Shown: piece after piece, positions 23,272-35,222 of the stretch
Numbering within the stretch: position 1 is the first letter of the stretch
Layout: every line of letters begins with the position of its first letter
NCBI GenBank assembly: GCA_037576215.1
Contig: JBANDB010000002.1
Coordinates: forward strand, 7,440,001-7,504,000
Length of the DNA stretch: 64,000 nucleotides
Origin: Armillaria gallica
Taxonomy: Eukaryota > Basidiomycota > Agaricomycetes > Agaricales > Physalacriaceae
Direction of reading: 5' to 3'
Translations under genes and position numbers: made by a program
The notes under the pieces: generated by a model
What the model saw: only the letters and a program-made list of their open reading frames with translations
The model's database searches: none
What the model was told of the DNA's origin: nothing

Positions 23272-25812
23272 TCATGAAGACGCCTGAGTAGCTTTTATCT
23301 CAGCAGCGACAGCTTCAGTTGGACGAATATGTCCTTTATCATCCATCCGCGCACTAGAAGTAAGGCCATGAGAAACCATCAAAGTTAATGAGATAGATGA
23401 ACTCACATGGTCTCGTCATCAAGATCAGTGTGATTCTTGATACGGAGGATGACCATAGGCAATGCAAACACGAGACCTCCAACAAGGAGTGCCCATTCAG
23501 AGATGAACATATTCATGAATCTATGTGAAGCGTCTGGAGGCATCACAATAAAGTGTCATAGAAGACTTACGGAATCTTGACAGCGTCCGCACGCCATATC
23601 CCAGCTGCTCCAGCCGATTGGATCGACTTGTAGAACCCAGCAAAGAATGCCAGCTTTGACGGATCATTCGACATCGCACCCATAAGCCAGTACGCCGTCG
23701 TCTGCCACATCGCATCGAGAATCCCACAGAAGATGTAAAACCACACTCTGCCAGCGTATCCGTGATCGTAGATATCCATTTTCTCCGTCTCTAGTGCGAT
23801 GCCCTCACGTGTGTACTGCTTTTGGTAGAAGTATCCCTAGATGTGGACAACGAAGATCATTAGGAAGAGGACGGTCCATCCTGTGTAGGCACGGACACGA
23901 CGACTGATAGATTTTCGATCGAGGAGGAGACCAATGAGGAAGGAAGGAAGGATATTTTATTAGTCGTCGGTGATCCTGAACAGAACCGTAACGACGTCCG
24001 TACTACAGTTATGTAAAAATGAAAATGTACCACTAACTAATAACTGCTACGGTACCGAACCAGCCCCATGCTCTGCCGCTATGGTAAAGCCCCGCCAAGA
24101 GTACTCCCTCACGGCCCCGGCTATGGAGAGGTGAAATGTGACTTCAATGGAATGTAATTCCAGCGTCAGAAAAGTGGTACGAAGGAAAACATGTTGTAGA
24201 CAAAGCGAGCGGTCGGCTCCGTGAGATCTTTCGAATCGATCATGCGATGGAAGAGAGACTCTGGGAAGTTCAATCCACTCAGTGCGGGGAACGCAGACAA
24301 GGTCGTGTTCAAGAAAGGTTGACGCAGCTGAACAGCGGCGACACAACCCCTGTTTTCTGCTCAAAATAATTTGGGCACCGTCCCTCGAAATATGTGCGTC
24401 CAGAGCAACCAGCGACATCGCGGGATGCACTCAGAGGCTTATTCGAGAAAGGGTGACCAAGATACCGCAAGGGTCCTAGTGAGAACCGTTGCAACCCCTA
24501 TTTTGCTGGCTCTGTTAGACACCGTCCAATGGGACCAATGCTCCCTGAGCAACGTTCGACTCTGCGCAGTACCGTACTCCGGTCATTCAAGCTGGAGGTA
24601 CGCGGTCGGGCAGTGCAATTGATTGCAGGTACAAGTCGCACTGGCCCCTATTTTGCAACTGGATGTCGTCCAGCCGATTTACGGAAAATCCATCAAAGTA
24701 AGGTATCCTTGAGCAGTCTGCAGCTTCGCAAGATATGCAGAGGCCATTCGAGGGAGGGGGGGTCAAGAAACGGGACCCCAATGAGGACAGAGCCGATGAT
24801 TTGAGAGATCCAGTAGCAGACATTGTTCAAGCCTCGGGCACGGATGTTGAAGATGGCGCCGTTGAAGCCGCTGAATTCTGGATAGAATTAAAGCGTTAGT
24901 TAGATGAATTCACAGAAGGGACTAAGGTACTGACGCCATGTGTAGAACCAGGTGGAAGCGAAGAACATGGAGAAGAGAAGGATGATCATTGGATCTGTCT
25001 TCAGCGTCACGAATAGACCTATGATCTCGGTCTTCCAGGAGGGGTGTCGGGACGTCGTAACCTTTGTTCCATCCGAACGTATCATCTTGTCGGGATTCGC
25101 CATAAGCATCGGAATGAGAACACCAATGAGTGTAAGGACGAGGAATCCAATCTGAAAACGGTTTAAGCAAAGAAGTAGGATGGTTGAAAACGCTAACGCA
25201 CATGTCCCATTATCAACAGCGTTGGCCTGTAAACACGAATGAACACGCAGTCGTGTGTTACAAATGCTCGAACGCCTACCGTAGATTTCCAACTTCCCCC
25301 AGCAGCAACAGACGCTCCGACGACACCGCCGAGGTTGAAAATAGACTAGAAAATCCCGATGAATTTCCCTTTTTGCGTTCGGTGGGGTACGCCATCATCA
25401 TCGAGCCCTGTGCGGTCCATAAAAGACCAGCGCACATTCCGAGGATGGCGCCTGCGGCGACAACGAAACCACCAGCGTCGGAGTGAATGTTGATGGCTCT
25501 AGAAACAGTATCAGCGTCGATTAACTAGGGATAAGAGGGTAGTAATCACAGGTAAGATCCGGTATACAAGCTGTAACCCATACTGTCAATCAGGAGCGTG
25601 ACTTTTTGTCCGAGCATGTTGTTGACCGATCTAAGGAAACGTATGGATAAGTGCCCCAAACGTGAAGAAAACAAGACTTATTCACCCAGCGAAGAATCCC
25701 ATGGCAGCAAACGTTGAATACAGAGCGGTATTCGCGTTGGAGTGGGCCTTGGAATCGGCTTGACCACCGGCTCCCAGACCATTTAAGACGTTGAACAATC
25801 CTATACAGGGAT
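23272..25812 (-). pseudogene. UNC-93-like MFS transporter, interrupted and lacking its N-terminus
   Basis: Minus-strand exons encode most of an UNC-93-like (DUF895-type) major facilitator. They read GLFNVLNGLGAGGQ (about 25800), GAILGMCAGLLWTAQGSM, GIFWSIFNLGGVVGA, several membrane helices such as FLVLTLIGVLIPMLMA, and the C-terminal tail TEAVAAEIKATQASS. The stop is at 23272-23274. Between IIGSVLIG (about 24790) and LLLDRKSISRRVRAYTGW (about 23930) lies an 837-bp foreign insert flanked by a 10-bp direct repeat; removing it restores the frame exactly. The first exons are missing: directly upstream is a FAD oxidoreductase fragment. Such transporters sit in the plasma membrane; the substrate is unknown. 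Confidence 0.85.
23941..24777. mobile_element. 837-bp insertion with 10-bp target duplication
   Basis: CCAATGAGGA occurs at 23931-23940 and again at 24778-24787, on either side of sequence foreign to the transporter. No terminal inverted repeats are visible. Read on the minus strand, its end near 23941 has an AATAAAAT signal followed by a TTCC-repeat tail. A tail plus a 10-bp duplication suggests a retroposed (SINE- or LINE-derived) sequence. Inside, a segment with CCCCTRTTTTGC recurs three times at about 150-bp spacing (near 24347, 24494 and 24646). No open coding frame is preserved. Confidence 0.78.
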
Positions 25813-26596
25813 GATTCTAAGGATATCGGCGCGGGGCGTGTGTACGATGTTGTCATGATGGAGAGACAAGGAGTGTGCGTGTACAGCCGGAACAATGAGT
25901 ACGTCTTGAACAGCCTTGACAAAATTCCCGTAACGAGCCGATATAGATGCACTGTCCCGCCGGTCGTCGCACATCCCGCCCGCGAGCTGCATTCCCGCTG
26001 ACCTATCCGTCATACCCCAGCCATCCTTCTCGCTCGGCAGCTCCTTCAAGTAGCGCTCCAGCTTTTCCTTGGCTCCTTCGAACACATCTTTGTCAAAAAA
26101 GACATCATAGGTATCCAGCTCGCGACACTAGCTCTCTTCCGTCAAGCCCTCCTCCTCTGCAACGTCAATCAGTTCGTCAGGGCGCGAGAGTCTGCACTGG
26201 ATGATCTGCTTCGCCGTATTTCTCCTTCAAATCAAGATAGTCGTGGTATAGCGGCGGCGTGATATGTCCCCCATTTCGCGCTGTAGGCCCAGAACACGCA
26301 GCTCTCGCTTCAAGCATCACAACCTCTAAAGACCCATCCGCATCAAGCAGCGTACGCGTAAACGCCATGCCTGTTATCCCAGACTCGATAACCACAACGT
26401 CTGCACATGATGGCAGGGCTGTAGACGAGCCTTCTTTTTGGATGTGCGACACTGGGATCGACCAGAAGGGTGTCGTGGGATTGGGAACTGGGAGTCTAGG
26501 AGACTGCTTTATCCGTTTAGAGACGCGGCGGTATGAAGAGATGATTTCTCGTAGAGCGTCGATGGCTACTCGTAGGACCGAAAATAGTTCTACCAT
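25801..26596 (-). pseudogene. FAD-dependent oxidoreductase fragment B
   Basis: The second copy of the oxidoreductase at 2960-13790. It starts at an ATG (26596, MVELFSVLRVAIDALREII). The N-terminal binding region reads CADVVVIESGITGMAFTR and then ARAACSGPTARNGGHITPP, the typical family motif. After KEKYGEADHP the frame is lost (stop in the 26160-26180 region) and resumes as FEGAKEKLERYLKELPSEK. It ends at NIVHTPRADIL, where UNC-93-like sequence takes over. Only the N-terminal third to half of the enzyme is present, so it is non-functional. It occupies the place where the first exons of the transporter should be. Confidence 0.8.
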
Positions 26597-28259
26597 CAGA
26601 GGACGTCGATGATGAATATACCTCGGATTTTTACTGGCGAGTGGGTTCCCGCGACAACATCAGGCCACTGTAACGGCGTGCCGATGATCATCGTCAGGAT
26701 CAGAATGCCGAGGGCGATTTTAAAATTTACCTCTCAGTCCAAATGACCCATCCCCGTTCTAATTTCTCCGGAAACGATCTCGTCTCTTGTGTAGCATGCA
26801 TGTTACTTCTTAATTCCCCTGACCAAGGGAATGTTGGCCCAGAAATTCAGTGATACATTTCTAAGCCAGAGAAGGAGGCTTCGAGCCTAGAAAATTAAAT
26901 TTCTTGCATACATGTCCTACATGATTCAAGTGTTCGATACCGCTAGCTACGTGTACACCTTATGTCTTGAAGAGAGTGGATCCCACCTTCCAAAATTCCC
27001 CAGAATTAGGATCTTCAAAATGTAAATTAATACACAGAGTAGCTTCAGAGAACGAGCTCACCTTCAAAAACGCGTCAATTCTAGTTTAAACGCGTAAGGG
27101 ACCTCGAAGGAACGAGCGATATGAAGCTCATTAAAGAGTCGTCGAGTCTATCTTTAGATTCCGCCACTTCGTACCGGTATGATGTCAATCCACGTGAAAT
27201 TTCCTTTTCCGTGTATTGCTGCCGGGCCTTTATAGGTCGAGAGACCTGCCGCCTGATGAGTCTTTTACAGACGAAACGTTTGGTCAACGTCGCGGCCAAA
27301 AAACCTTTCTGTATTGGATATTACTAGCTTTATTCTCATCTATCTACCGGAGTTCTACCCCTTCCCCCACACCTACTAGATCTCTCCTTCAGCACTGTTA
27401 GTGAGCTCCTTTCCCAGCTCGAACAAGCCCGTCCCCGACCTACAACCATTTAAATCTTCTTCCTATGCACTTCTGCGGCGTTTTCTTCGACGGCCTTCGA
27501 CTCTCACACTACCTTCTCCTTCCTATGCCGCCGGACTCACATTTTGGAGTGCTTCGGTTCATTGAGCCCAGCATTCACAGTTAAAACGAGTTCTAACCAG
27601 AGCTCCAGACTCTGACTGGTGATTGTGGGACCCTCGACGAGGAAAGAATTGGCGCCGTGTTAGACATTGGACAAGAAAGCAGCAGCGTTACTGTCACAAA
27701 TCTGTCACAAACGGCACGAACGCGATTCTCGCGACTACGGGCCGGTGTCCGGTGTGCTTTCAAATCGGATCCTCGGCCATCATGTTCAGTTCTCTGCTCT
27801 TTTTGCGTCATTTATAGCACAGGATAGCAAGCAAGCATGAATTTTCTGGAGCTGCATGGACTATAAGCTCAATAATACTGCGGTGACAGGTATTGAGTCC
27901 TAGGACCGCCTCATGATGAGTCATGAAAGGCATCCAGCGTGACATTGACTCTTCCATGATTTCCATCATGGTTAGCACGTTTCGGACAAGAGATCAAAAG
28001 GTGCATACAGTCTCAATCGAGAGCTTCAATGGTGCTCACGGCAGGTTTAGGCCATGTTTCCAGCGTCTTCTGGCGATTATTGACCTTCAACAATTTGCGG
28101 CACAAACGGCCATCAAACCCTACAGCGAGCCCACAGTGAAATGGAGTAAGTATAGCATCGTGCTGAGGGTGGGAGGAAGGATAACCCGACAAAAGGCTTC
28201 AAAGCTGAGCTTCTACTTACTAGCGTTCGCGGATGCTAACGAGTTTTCCTACTGACTGC
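26597..28259. other. Unassigned stretch upstream of the solitary MYND gene
   Basis: No confident gene. On the minus strand at about 26610-26720 a short hydrophobic segment (LGILILTMIIGTPLQW) could be a displaced transporter exon. At 27119-27327 a 68-codon plus-strand frame is unrecognised. At 27923-28255 a 110-codon plus-strand frame (MKGIQRDIDS) is also unrecognised and may be chance. Confidence 0.2.
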
Positions 28260-28316
28260 CGAGCAAACGTGAAAATATTCTACATAATCTAATATTCCCC
28301 CTCTGATTGTCCGTAT

Positions 28317-28329
28317 ATAACCAGTTTCT
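28317..28329 (+). promoter_or_regulatory. Conserved MYND upstream motif, copy 1
   Basis: ATAACCAGTTTCT, about 230 bp upstream of the ATG. It is identical in all three MYND copies (also 44124-44136 and 57054-57066). A second conserved block, CCGGTCCGAYTGATCCA-like, lies at 28491-28508, about 50 bp before the ATG. The function is inferred from position and conservation only. Confidence 0.45.
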
Positions 28330-28548
28330 TGGATCATTGATCAATGCGACAGTTTGAAACACCGGTGCATCTAGCTTGTGATAATGCTGCATGCATTCAG
28401 ATCATACTATTTTATTTCCCTTTTGGTTGATAGTCTGGAGTGAATGTCCTTTACGGTGTGGTAGACTGATTGTGCCATCTGACGACTGAGTCCGGTCCGA
28501 TTGATCCATCGATAAACATCGCAAAGCACCATCTTGTTTGCTCACTCG

Positions 28549-30748
28549 ATGGACTCAGCAACAGCCTCTGCGGCACAAGATGCTCCGCGAGCGTATCTGA
28601 TTGGTTTCAATCTCCCTGTGGATTACAAGATGCCTGATCTAGCCCTGGTTCGCATTGATGCAGTTAAAGGTGATCTACAGTGTACACTATCTGGTATCTC
28701 TAAGTCTTCTTCTGACCTGTGACAATGAACAGTTACCGGACTCATGCGATCCCCAATACCACCTCGAATTCCTGCTGTTAATGTTAGAGGCGAGCCTCTA
28801 GGCCTCCTTCCGCCGGCATTTTGGTACAACTCTATGTGTCCTCATCTCTTTCAGTTCAGCTATCTTTGCTTTGTCGAGGATGGTAAGTTTCACTGCATTT
28901 CCAGATATATATCTTTTTCTTATAGCGTATAGTTCCAGAAGATATTTTACCACAATGTATTTGGTCTCTGGAATGGGTAATTCGTGCCTTCCTGGAAGGC
29001 TCAGACGAGCAACTGCATCTCTCGCCACAAGGACAAGGTAGAGGCATCACTACAGAGACAGAACGGTACCTCACGGTAAAATGTTCTTCTACAGAATCCA
29101 AAATTCTCCACGTACTGATCAATGATTGCTTAGCTTCAAAATTGCCGATACAAGCTGGCCAATCACTTTCTGTGAGTATTTATTCTGCCGTACCACTTCA
29201 CCTCTGATTCCTTGACAATGAAACCTAGTAAACCCCAAATAAACCAACCACTGGAAGCTCTCCGCCATATTCGATGTATCATGGAGGCAGACAAGGAGCG
29301 CAGTGGAAAGTCCGATATTTACCTTACGAACCCGTAGGTATCCGCAATTGTAGCCACCTCATTCCCATATTAACTGTTTTCAATAGGGGTTATACGAATT
29401 GTTTGCTGTATGCCTCGCGCGCGCAAGAACAGACGACATTGAAGCAAAAGCAGCATTATCGCGTATCATTCGCGATCCAACATTCAGTACAAGCGAGTCT
29501 GGAAGCACTGCGGATGATGTCAAAGTAAAGGTGTATCTTGCCCGTGTACTTCGGCGACTTGGAGAAGACAGCGAAGCACATAAATTGTATGTCGAGTGGT
29601 CATTGTCTTTAGTGATTTTGCTCGATAAGCTCTTTAGGGAGATATGGTTGGTCAGATGGTTCAAGAAGCATCCGCATGGATTCAAGAATTCCGTTTTGGT
29701 ACCAATGTTCACTACGGATATCGATCCAGCCGCGGATCCGGTTTTCGTAGGCCTTGGTGGATCAAAGTGGCTCGATGGTAGGAAGGCAGCACTGAAGACG
29801 CAAATTATTGAGAAAAGGAGCTGCCGAAACTGCCGTGCCAGCGAACCCCAAGTCAGATTGTCGAAATGCTCGAAATGCAAGTATACATCTTACTGGTCAG
29901 TGATAACTCCTTTTCTTCCGGAATACGTAATCCTGAAATAACGACTCCAAGTTCCACACAGTGCCAGAAAATGAACTGGCGCTACCACAAGTATATTTTC
30001 CATTATACATGCTTTATGGAAGTGCTCATGACACTCCCGAATGATACAGGACATACTGCAGGTGAACATATCAGCTTGATCACTAAATATGATGTTAATG
30101 ATGATTTCAGAGATGATGCCGCATGTTTCCAGAGATTAGCAGATCTTGAGAGGAAGAATGCCTTTGCAGCACGACGATTCCGAGACTGGATGAATTACAG
30201 AGACAACCCAAGGCCGGAAACGGAAAAGTCCTTTGCACATGCTCTTGGACTAGTGCGCGATGCATCACGAGGCCGAACACACATCATATATCAGGAAGTC
30301 GAGTATGTCCCATCCATAGGGGACCATCTCGACCAGTTCAGAACCACAGGAGTTGGTGTTTTCAAGCTCGAGGATGTCTGGCAAGACATTGAAACGAGAA
30401 TGGGACTAGATCCTGGTGAGGGGAAAGTGTACATCCGCGAGATGCTCGAGGAGTTTGATCATACATCTGGGCAAGGTCGGGTAGAAGAGGTGTTCATTCC
30501 TACCTTCACTTTGATGTTCTCGCCCAAAAACTATGACCAACCATATCTTGCAATTGGTGTGTTGTTTCTCTATCTTGGAAGACCTGTTGCGATGGTACAT
30601 CTCAATTTTAGGCCGTCTTTCGCAAAAGAAGGTATCATCCATGCAACCAAAACCGGACTGGAGGCAGGACGTGAATAAGAAAGGCGAACTTCCTGTTCAC
30701 ATCAAGTTGGGCGACGGCAAGATTCTGGATGCAGAATATATCTTTTGA
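28549..30748 (+). CDS. MYND-type zinc finger protein, copy 1
   Basis: ATG at 28549 (MDSATASAAQDAPRAYLIG). Exons are separated by short introns. A helical central region (AKVYLARVLRRLGEDSEAHKL) precedes the MYND finger at about 29820-29995: CRNCRAS...CSKCKYTSYC, where the Cys is formed across the intron, then CQKMNWRYHK. Spacing fits C-x2-C-x8-C-x2-C-x4-YC-x3-C-x7-H. The last Cys of the consensus is not visible. A family-typical region follows (ALGLVRDASRGRTHIIYQ). MYND fingers bind proteins; the partner is unknown. The conserved tail DGKILDAEYIF, ending at a TGA at 30746-30748, is in the +1 frame relative to the exon before it, which stops at TAA near 30676. The same shift occurs in copies 2 and 3. 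Confidence 0.8.
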
Positions 30749-30813
30749 AGTCACGAGCTCAATCATAATTATTGACGACGCATGAGTAGCTAACGCTGGA
30801 CTCAAATAGCTAG

Positions 30814-31002
30814 GAATACTGGGGAATATACGAGCCAGTTTATGGACCTATAACGAACTCGTACAGCGACTGCAGCCGCTTGGCATTGAAGGATCTAGTC
30901 AGAGAGAGAAAGGCGAAGGAAACGGCCGCAGGTGAAAATTCTAGGGATCCAGCTGCTACCTCGAAGCAGGCTTCTACTGGACGAAAAGATGGTGTGAATT
31001 GA
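30814..31002 (+). pseudogene. Orphan C-terminal exon at a duplication breakpoint
   Basis: After an AG splice acceptor, a 62-codon frame reads EYWGIYEPVYGPITNSY and then a Lys/Glu/Ser-rich tail to a TGA at 31000-31002. It looks coding but has no start or upstream exons. The sequence shared with the flanks of the other MYND copies ends at about 30805, immediately before it. It is probably the end of a gene beheaded by the duplication. Confidence 0.4.
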
Positions 31003-33949
31003 GATTCGGAGTACGAAGCAATTGCTCGATGTGCTGCATAGTTATGTCAGTAAAAATGGAAACGAGAAAACAGGAAAGACATACCGCATCGTCGAAGTTA
31101 CCCGTACGGTTGTTCTTTTCCACCCATCCCCGTCATCGTTATCGAGTCCGGGGCGTGTCAAATTGGATTCAGGGTGTCCGAACGTACGCACGGGATACTA
31201 GCGATTACTCCTGCCGATGTGAGCCTTTTGATGGCTCAGGAAATTTGATCTAAAAACCAAAATACAAGCCGTCCTCGGCACTCGGCACCCATTCTCCCTC
31301 CCGCGCACTCAGCACGAATGTCGAGGATGTGCTCAGTATCGGAATCATTAGCATCCAAAAAGCTTCTGTTGACATCGTCAAAATAGCTTGGGCATTGGTG
31401 CAATCTTTTGAATTTACATCGCCGACCGAAGAGATACAAAACAATATTTTCTGATACGCGTAACAAATGGAAGGCCCAAACTTGTCCGCTACAGTTGAAA
31501 GTCTCGCAATAAAAAAAATCAAGAGACGGGAGCCCAAGTCAAAAACATGACCCGGTTCGTGACGATTTTCCATTGCCTATATAAGAGGATCAACGAAATA
31601 GGGAGGATCAGTACCAGAAAACATACTGGCTCGGCGATGAGCATCAACTATGAACACCCTGCCTAGAAGGAAAATCAGAAGAAATAAAATGACATTGTAC
31701 ATATAATCGCACACCTTCACAGCGAAGGGATACATCGAACGCGGCGGCATCTATGACCCAACGCGCTCTGTCCCTTGTACCTCCGTTTTATGAATTCGCT
31801 TTGACCCAAAGGTCTACCTCCGTTTCATGGATCTGCTCTCCGTTGGCGATAACAGGATCGGCTGTGGTTTCTTCTTCTGGTGGGTCAGCAAGAGATTTCG
31901 TGGTGAGTGGGGAAGACGCTATCGAGGGGTTTTTTGCAACAGACGACTTGGCTCTTCGTATCCTGGTCAAAGATTTTTCCGTGCTCAAAATCTGGCAAGG
32001 TCGATTATCAGTCGAAGATTATGCACCAGGCAGAAGGATGTCGCTGGTGCAGCGTCATCCTCGTCGAAATCACTATCTGCGTCGCAATCGCCCAGATCGC
32101 TCTCACACCCGTCTTCGTATCTAACAGCAGAGTGTCAGTAAGCTTCCCTGCACAAGGACGGTGTGCGTACATTAATCCACGAACGGCGTGTACCCTCCCA
32201 AGAACGCAAAAATCGCCCCCGGTCCCCATCGGAGCCGATATGGAAGAACCTGAATTTGATAGGCAGTTTCCCTTTGTGTTGTAGATTGAACGACGTAAGG
32301 GCAGGGTTTAGTCGAAACAGGAGCGTGGCCTTGATTTCGAGGGTGACGTTCGACCAGTAAATCTGCTACGGTAGCCGCCACGAGGGGAAAACGGAATGAA
32401 GGACCCCAAGAGAGGTAGGAATGTCGAAGGCGTCGACTTTGACAGGGCATTTGCAGCACATTCTAATCGGCATGCCGAAGGCATTCGGTGTATGCTTTCG
32501 AGTTCATTGATAAACGAAACGAGAGGGCTCGGCCCGTGGTGGTGGAGACGAGGAACATTCGTCCAGTCATCTCTTTTCCAAGCACATCCTGCTAGCGATT
32601 AAAGCGTTGTCGAAGGAAGAGGTTTTCCACGGGAAATTGCGTTGCGGCATCGTATCGATGACATTAAGCGCCATTAATCTTGACGTCCATGAGCAGCCAG
32701 AACTGGTGAGAAAGAGTAAGCCTTCGAACTACGAGAGATTGTGGCGAAAAGGATAGACCTATAAGCCATTCACCGATATACTTTCCTACAGCGAATATCA
32801 GCATGATGGGATCTAGTCATTGTGAGAGCGTCGAGAGGTAGATATGGGGCAGGAATCCGAAAAGCAGAGAGCGGCGTAAAGAGTGGGCACGCAACGGCAA
32901 CGGTGTCAGAGGTTGTACGGCAGGGGAAAGTCTCGTTTTAGATATGGCGCTGGGGGTGGACAGCACGCGTCACCCTGTTCGCGTCGCCATAGTTCTGGGC
33001 GCGTTTGTCGCTAGTCACCAAATATCGTGGACGAAGTGACTACGCCGCCATCCAGACACGAATCCGTAGTCCTCGCATGGCGGTCCCCAACGACAGCGTG
33101 TTTGTGTTTGGAAGGGCTTGATATGTTCTTTGAGCGTATGCTTCAAGCACGAGTGAGATCAAGCTAAGTGGACCAACAGAAGGCACCTACCATCCCCGTG
33201 CGCAGACCTCCCTTCAGCAGCTCTGCCTTGGCGGCTAAGACCTGGTACTTCACGCAAAAGAGAGAGTCGTGCGGGTAAGGTCGAGCTACAGGGACGTGAG
33301 TGCCAATGAATGAGGATGACGCGTCTCCCGTTTCCTCCGCCGCCTCCCCGAGTCCATCCTATGCTTTTCCCATCATCGTCGAGTGCGGCAAACAGACCCT
33401 TCCCTCCGCTGCGTGGACGCGCCACTTTCCGAATGGCGACACATCGTTTCAGCCCATAATTAGGTCCTTGGATTCTTCGTCTTTGGTTTGAATCTAGTCG
33501 TCGAGGGAAATTGTATCATCCATTGCGTGAATGAACTCCGTGATTGATACCCTCGCCCATATTCCACGCATAGTGTACGAAAGCCGCAGTCATGCTCGTC
33601 AGTAGGACACGAGGGTCTTGAAATGTTGCCAGACGAAAAAGGGAGAGTAAAAAAATGAGCATGACGGTGAAAGGAGACTTTGTTTTGTTTGACCAAGCCA
33701 AACAAACCATTTCGGTCACAACACTCATCTCGCAAGACGCGACACGCGCACCAAGCGTCCCAGTATGGACGAGGCAAGAGATGAGAGGTAAACCGTAAAC
33801 GAATAAACCGCATAAACTCGCCCTTCTTTTATCAAGGTTCCTTTGACTCTTGGCTAAGAGGGATTTCGTATGGACATCGACTACATCATGCCTCCTCACA
33901 TTGCGGACAGAGCCATTCATCAGAGGCATGTCTTGCCAGCTTCGTGACC
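31003..33949. other. Unassigned stretch with possible membrane-protein remnants (minus)
   Basis: No complete gene. Minus-strand pieces at 31250-31573 (SRLLIFFIARLSTVADK, then CTNAQAIL) are vaguely like the multi-helix membrane proteins common in mushrooms. A Ser/Ala/Glu-rich segment at 31788-31988 resembles a cytosolic tail. The frames at 33159-34073 include one hydrophobic stretch (MLIFLLSLFRL). None joins into a supportable gene, so this is treated as decayed sequence. Confidence 0.2.
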
Positions 33950-35135
33950 TTTCCCGCCCCAAAACCGCCCTCAACGCCAGTCCGCCGCTGCAAGGGTCAA
34001 CACGCGTCAGGGAGTCGTTATGATGAGGGGAGAGTAACCAAACGGGAACAAGAAATTCCCTGCCTGGCCACAAGTCCCTTTTCCCAAGGTACGTCGCCTA
34101 TTTTCAGTGTATTTTCGCGAGCTAAAGGTAATCCGGTATTTGGTGCTCGTCGAGGACCACTGTATACAGGCAAGCATGGTGAGTTCGTCTTCTCCTTGTT
34201 TCTAACATGCCCGCTTCTTGAATTCAAGGCTGCCACACCACTTGCATCCTCCTTGCGATTGTAGTCACGATGCTTCCCTCAAGAATTGGGAGGGTGACTG
34301 GGATGAATCTAAACAGCGTTCATACTACTAACTCTTCATTGCCAACGTGAGTCCGATGTTGACTACAACCGATCTAAAAGCACATAAAATACAGTTTGCA
34401 TTATCATCAAAGTCTTCAGCCAGAGTCGGTACTCGGTCCTCTCACTACTCGGGCGTAGGGCAGGTGCTCTGCGTTGGGATCATTATAGCAGCCGGACCCC
34501 GTCTGGCGCTCGGTGTGTTCTTGTTCCGGAGGTGCGGCTTCTCTCCTTTATCTTATGATCTTACTATATAAATCTGCACAGCTCAGTCTCGCCAAAAATC
34601 GAGGAACAGACGCTAACGCGCAATTGTACTGTACTTCATCCCTTCTGCCACCGGCACCGTCGAACGCAAGGGCTGCTGCTGAACTTCGTTCTCAGCGACC
34701 CTCGGGAACGAGTTTGACACCAGGACTCTGGCGAGGGTGTTGTTGGTGGAGGGGAAAGGGTGGTAAGAAGTCGCGGGGAAACGGCCGTGCGTCTGGGGTC
34801 TTGAATTTGCACTGAGGCGACATGCAGGGCTAGGAGTCGGAGTGTAGAGTTGTCGGGAGGCTGGACGTAGACAGTAATGACAAGCCTTATCCATTGATTT
34901 TACGTCATGCATGTCTAGTCCTCCTACTGGGTCAGAGCCATGGTAAATAAGAATACGGCAATATCGCGGAGATCATCTCAAAGTTTACCAGGCAGTTCAC
35001 TGCATTTACTTACGCCCTTCTCGTTCTAGCTACCCTGAAATGGAATTGAAGGTCTTGTTGGACTGCTTGACGGATGACAAGCATCGCGGCGGGTGGTATG
35101 GCCCAGAAATTTTGAAGACGGTCTTGCGCCTTTAA
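33950..35135 (+). pseudogene. BTB-family gene remnant, module 1
   Basis: Plus-strand remnant homologous at the DNA level to 39130-40585 and, at its 3' end, to the last exons of the BTB gene at 51121-53247. The 3' part (34965-35135) matches the segment that encodes IFSKFTAEYPEIFEMEL in the complete copy, but here it is out of frame and stopped. Upstream blocks around 34100-34200 and 34340-34520 match 39205-39320 and 39610-39790. It lies tail to tail with the P450 gene starting its 3' end at 35223, as in the other modules. Confidence 0.6.
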
Positions 35136-35222
35136 CGCACGATTTTCCTTCGGTATTCATCTGAACCATCATGTGTTTGTATCGTTACAAGTTACGGCCC
35201 ATTAGATGTACTGGTCGAATCG

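Noticed and set aside
31236..34073. A complete membrane-protein gene on the minus strand
   Set aside because: Hydrophobic pieces exist but cannot be joined by GT-AG introns into one frame with start and stop, so only a remnant note is kept.
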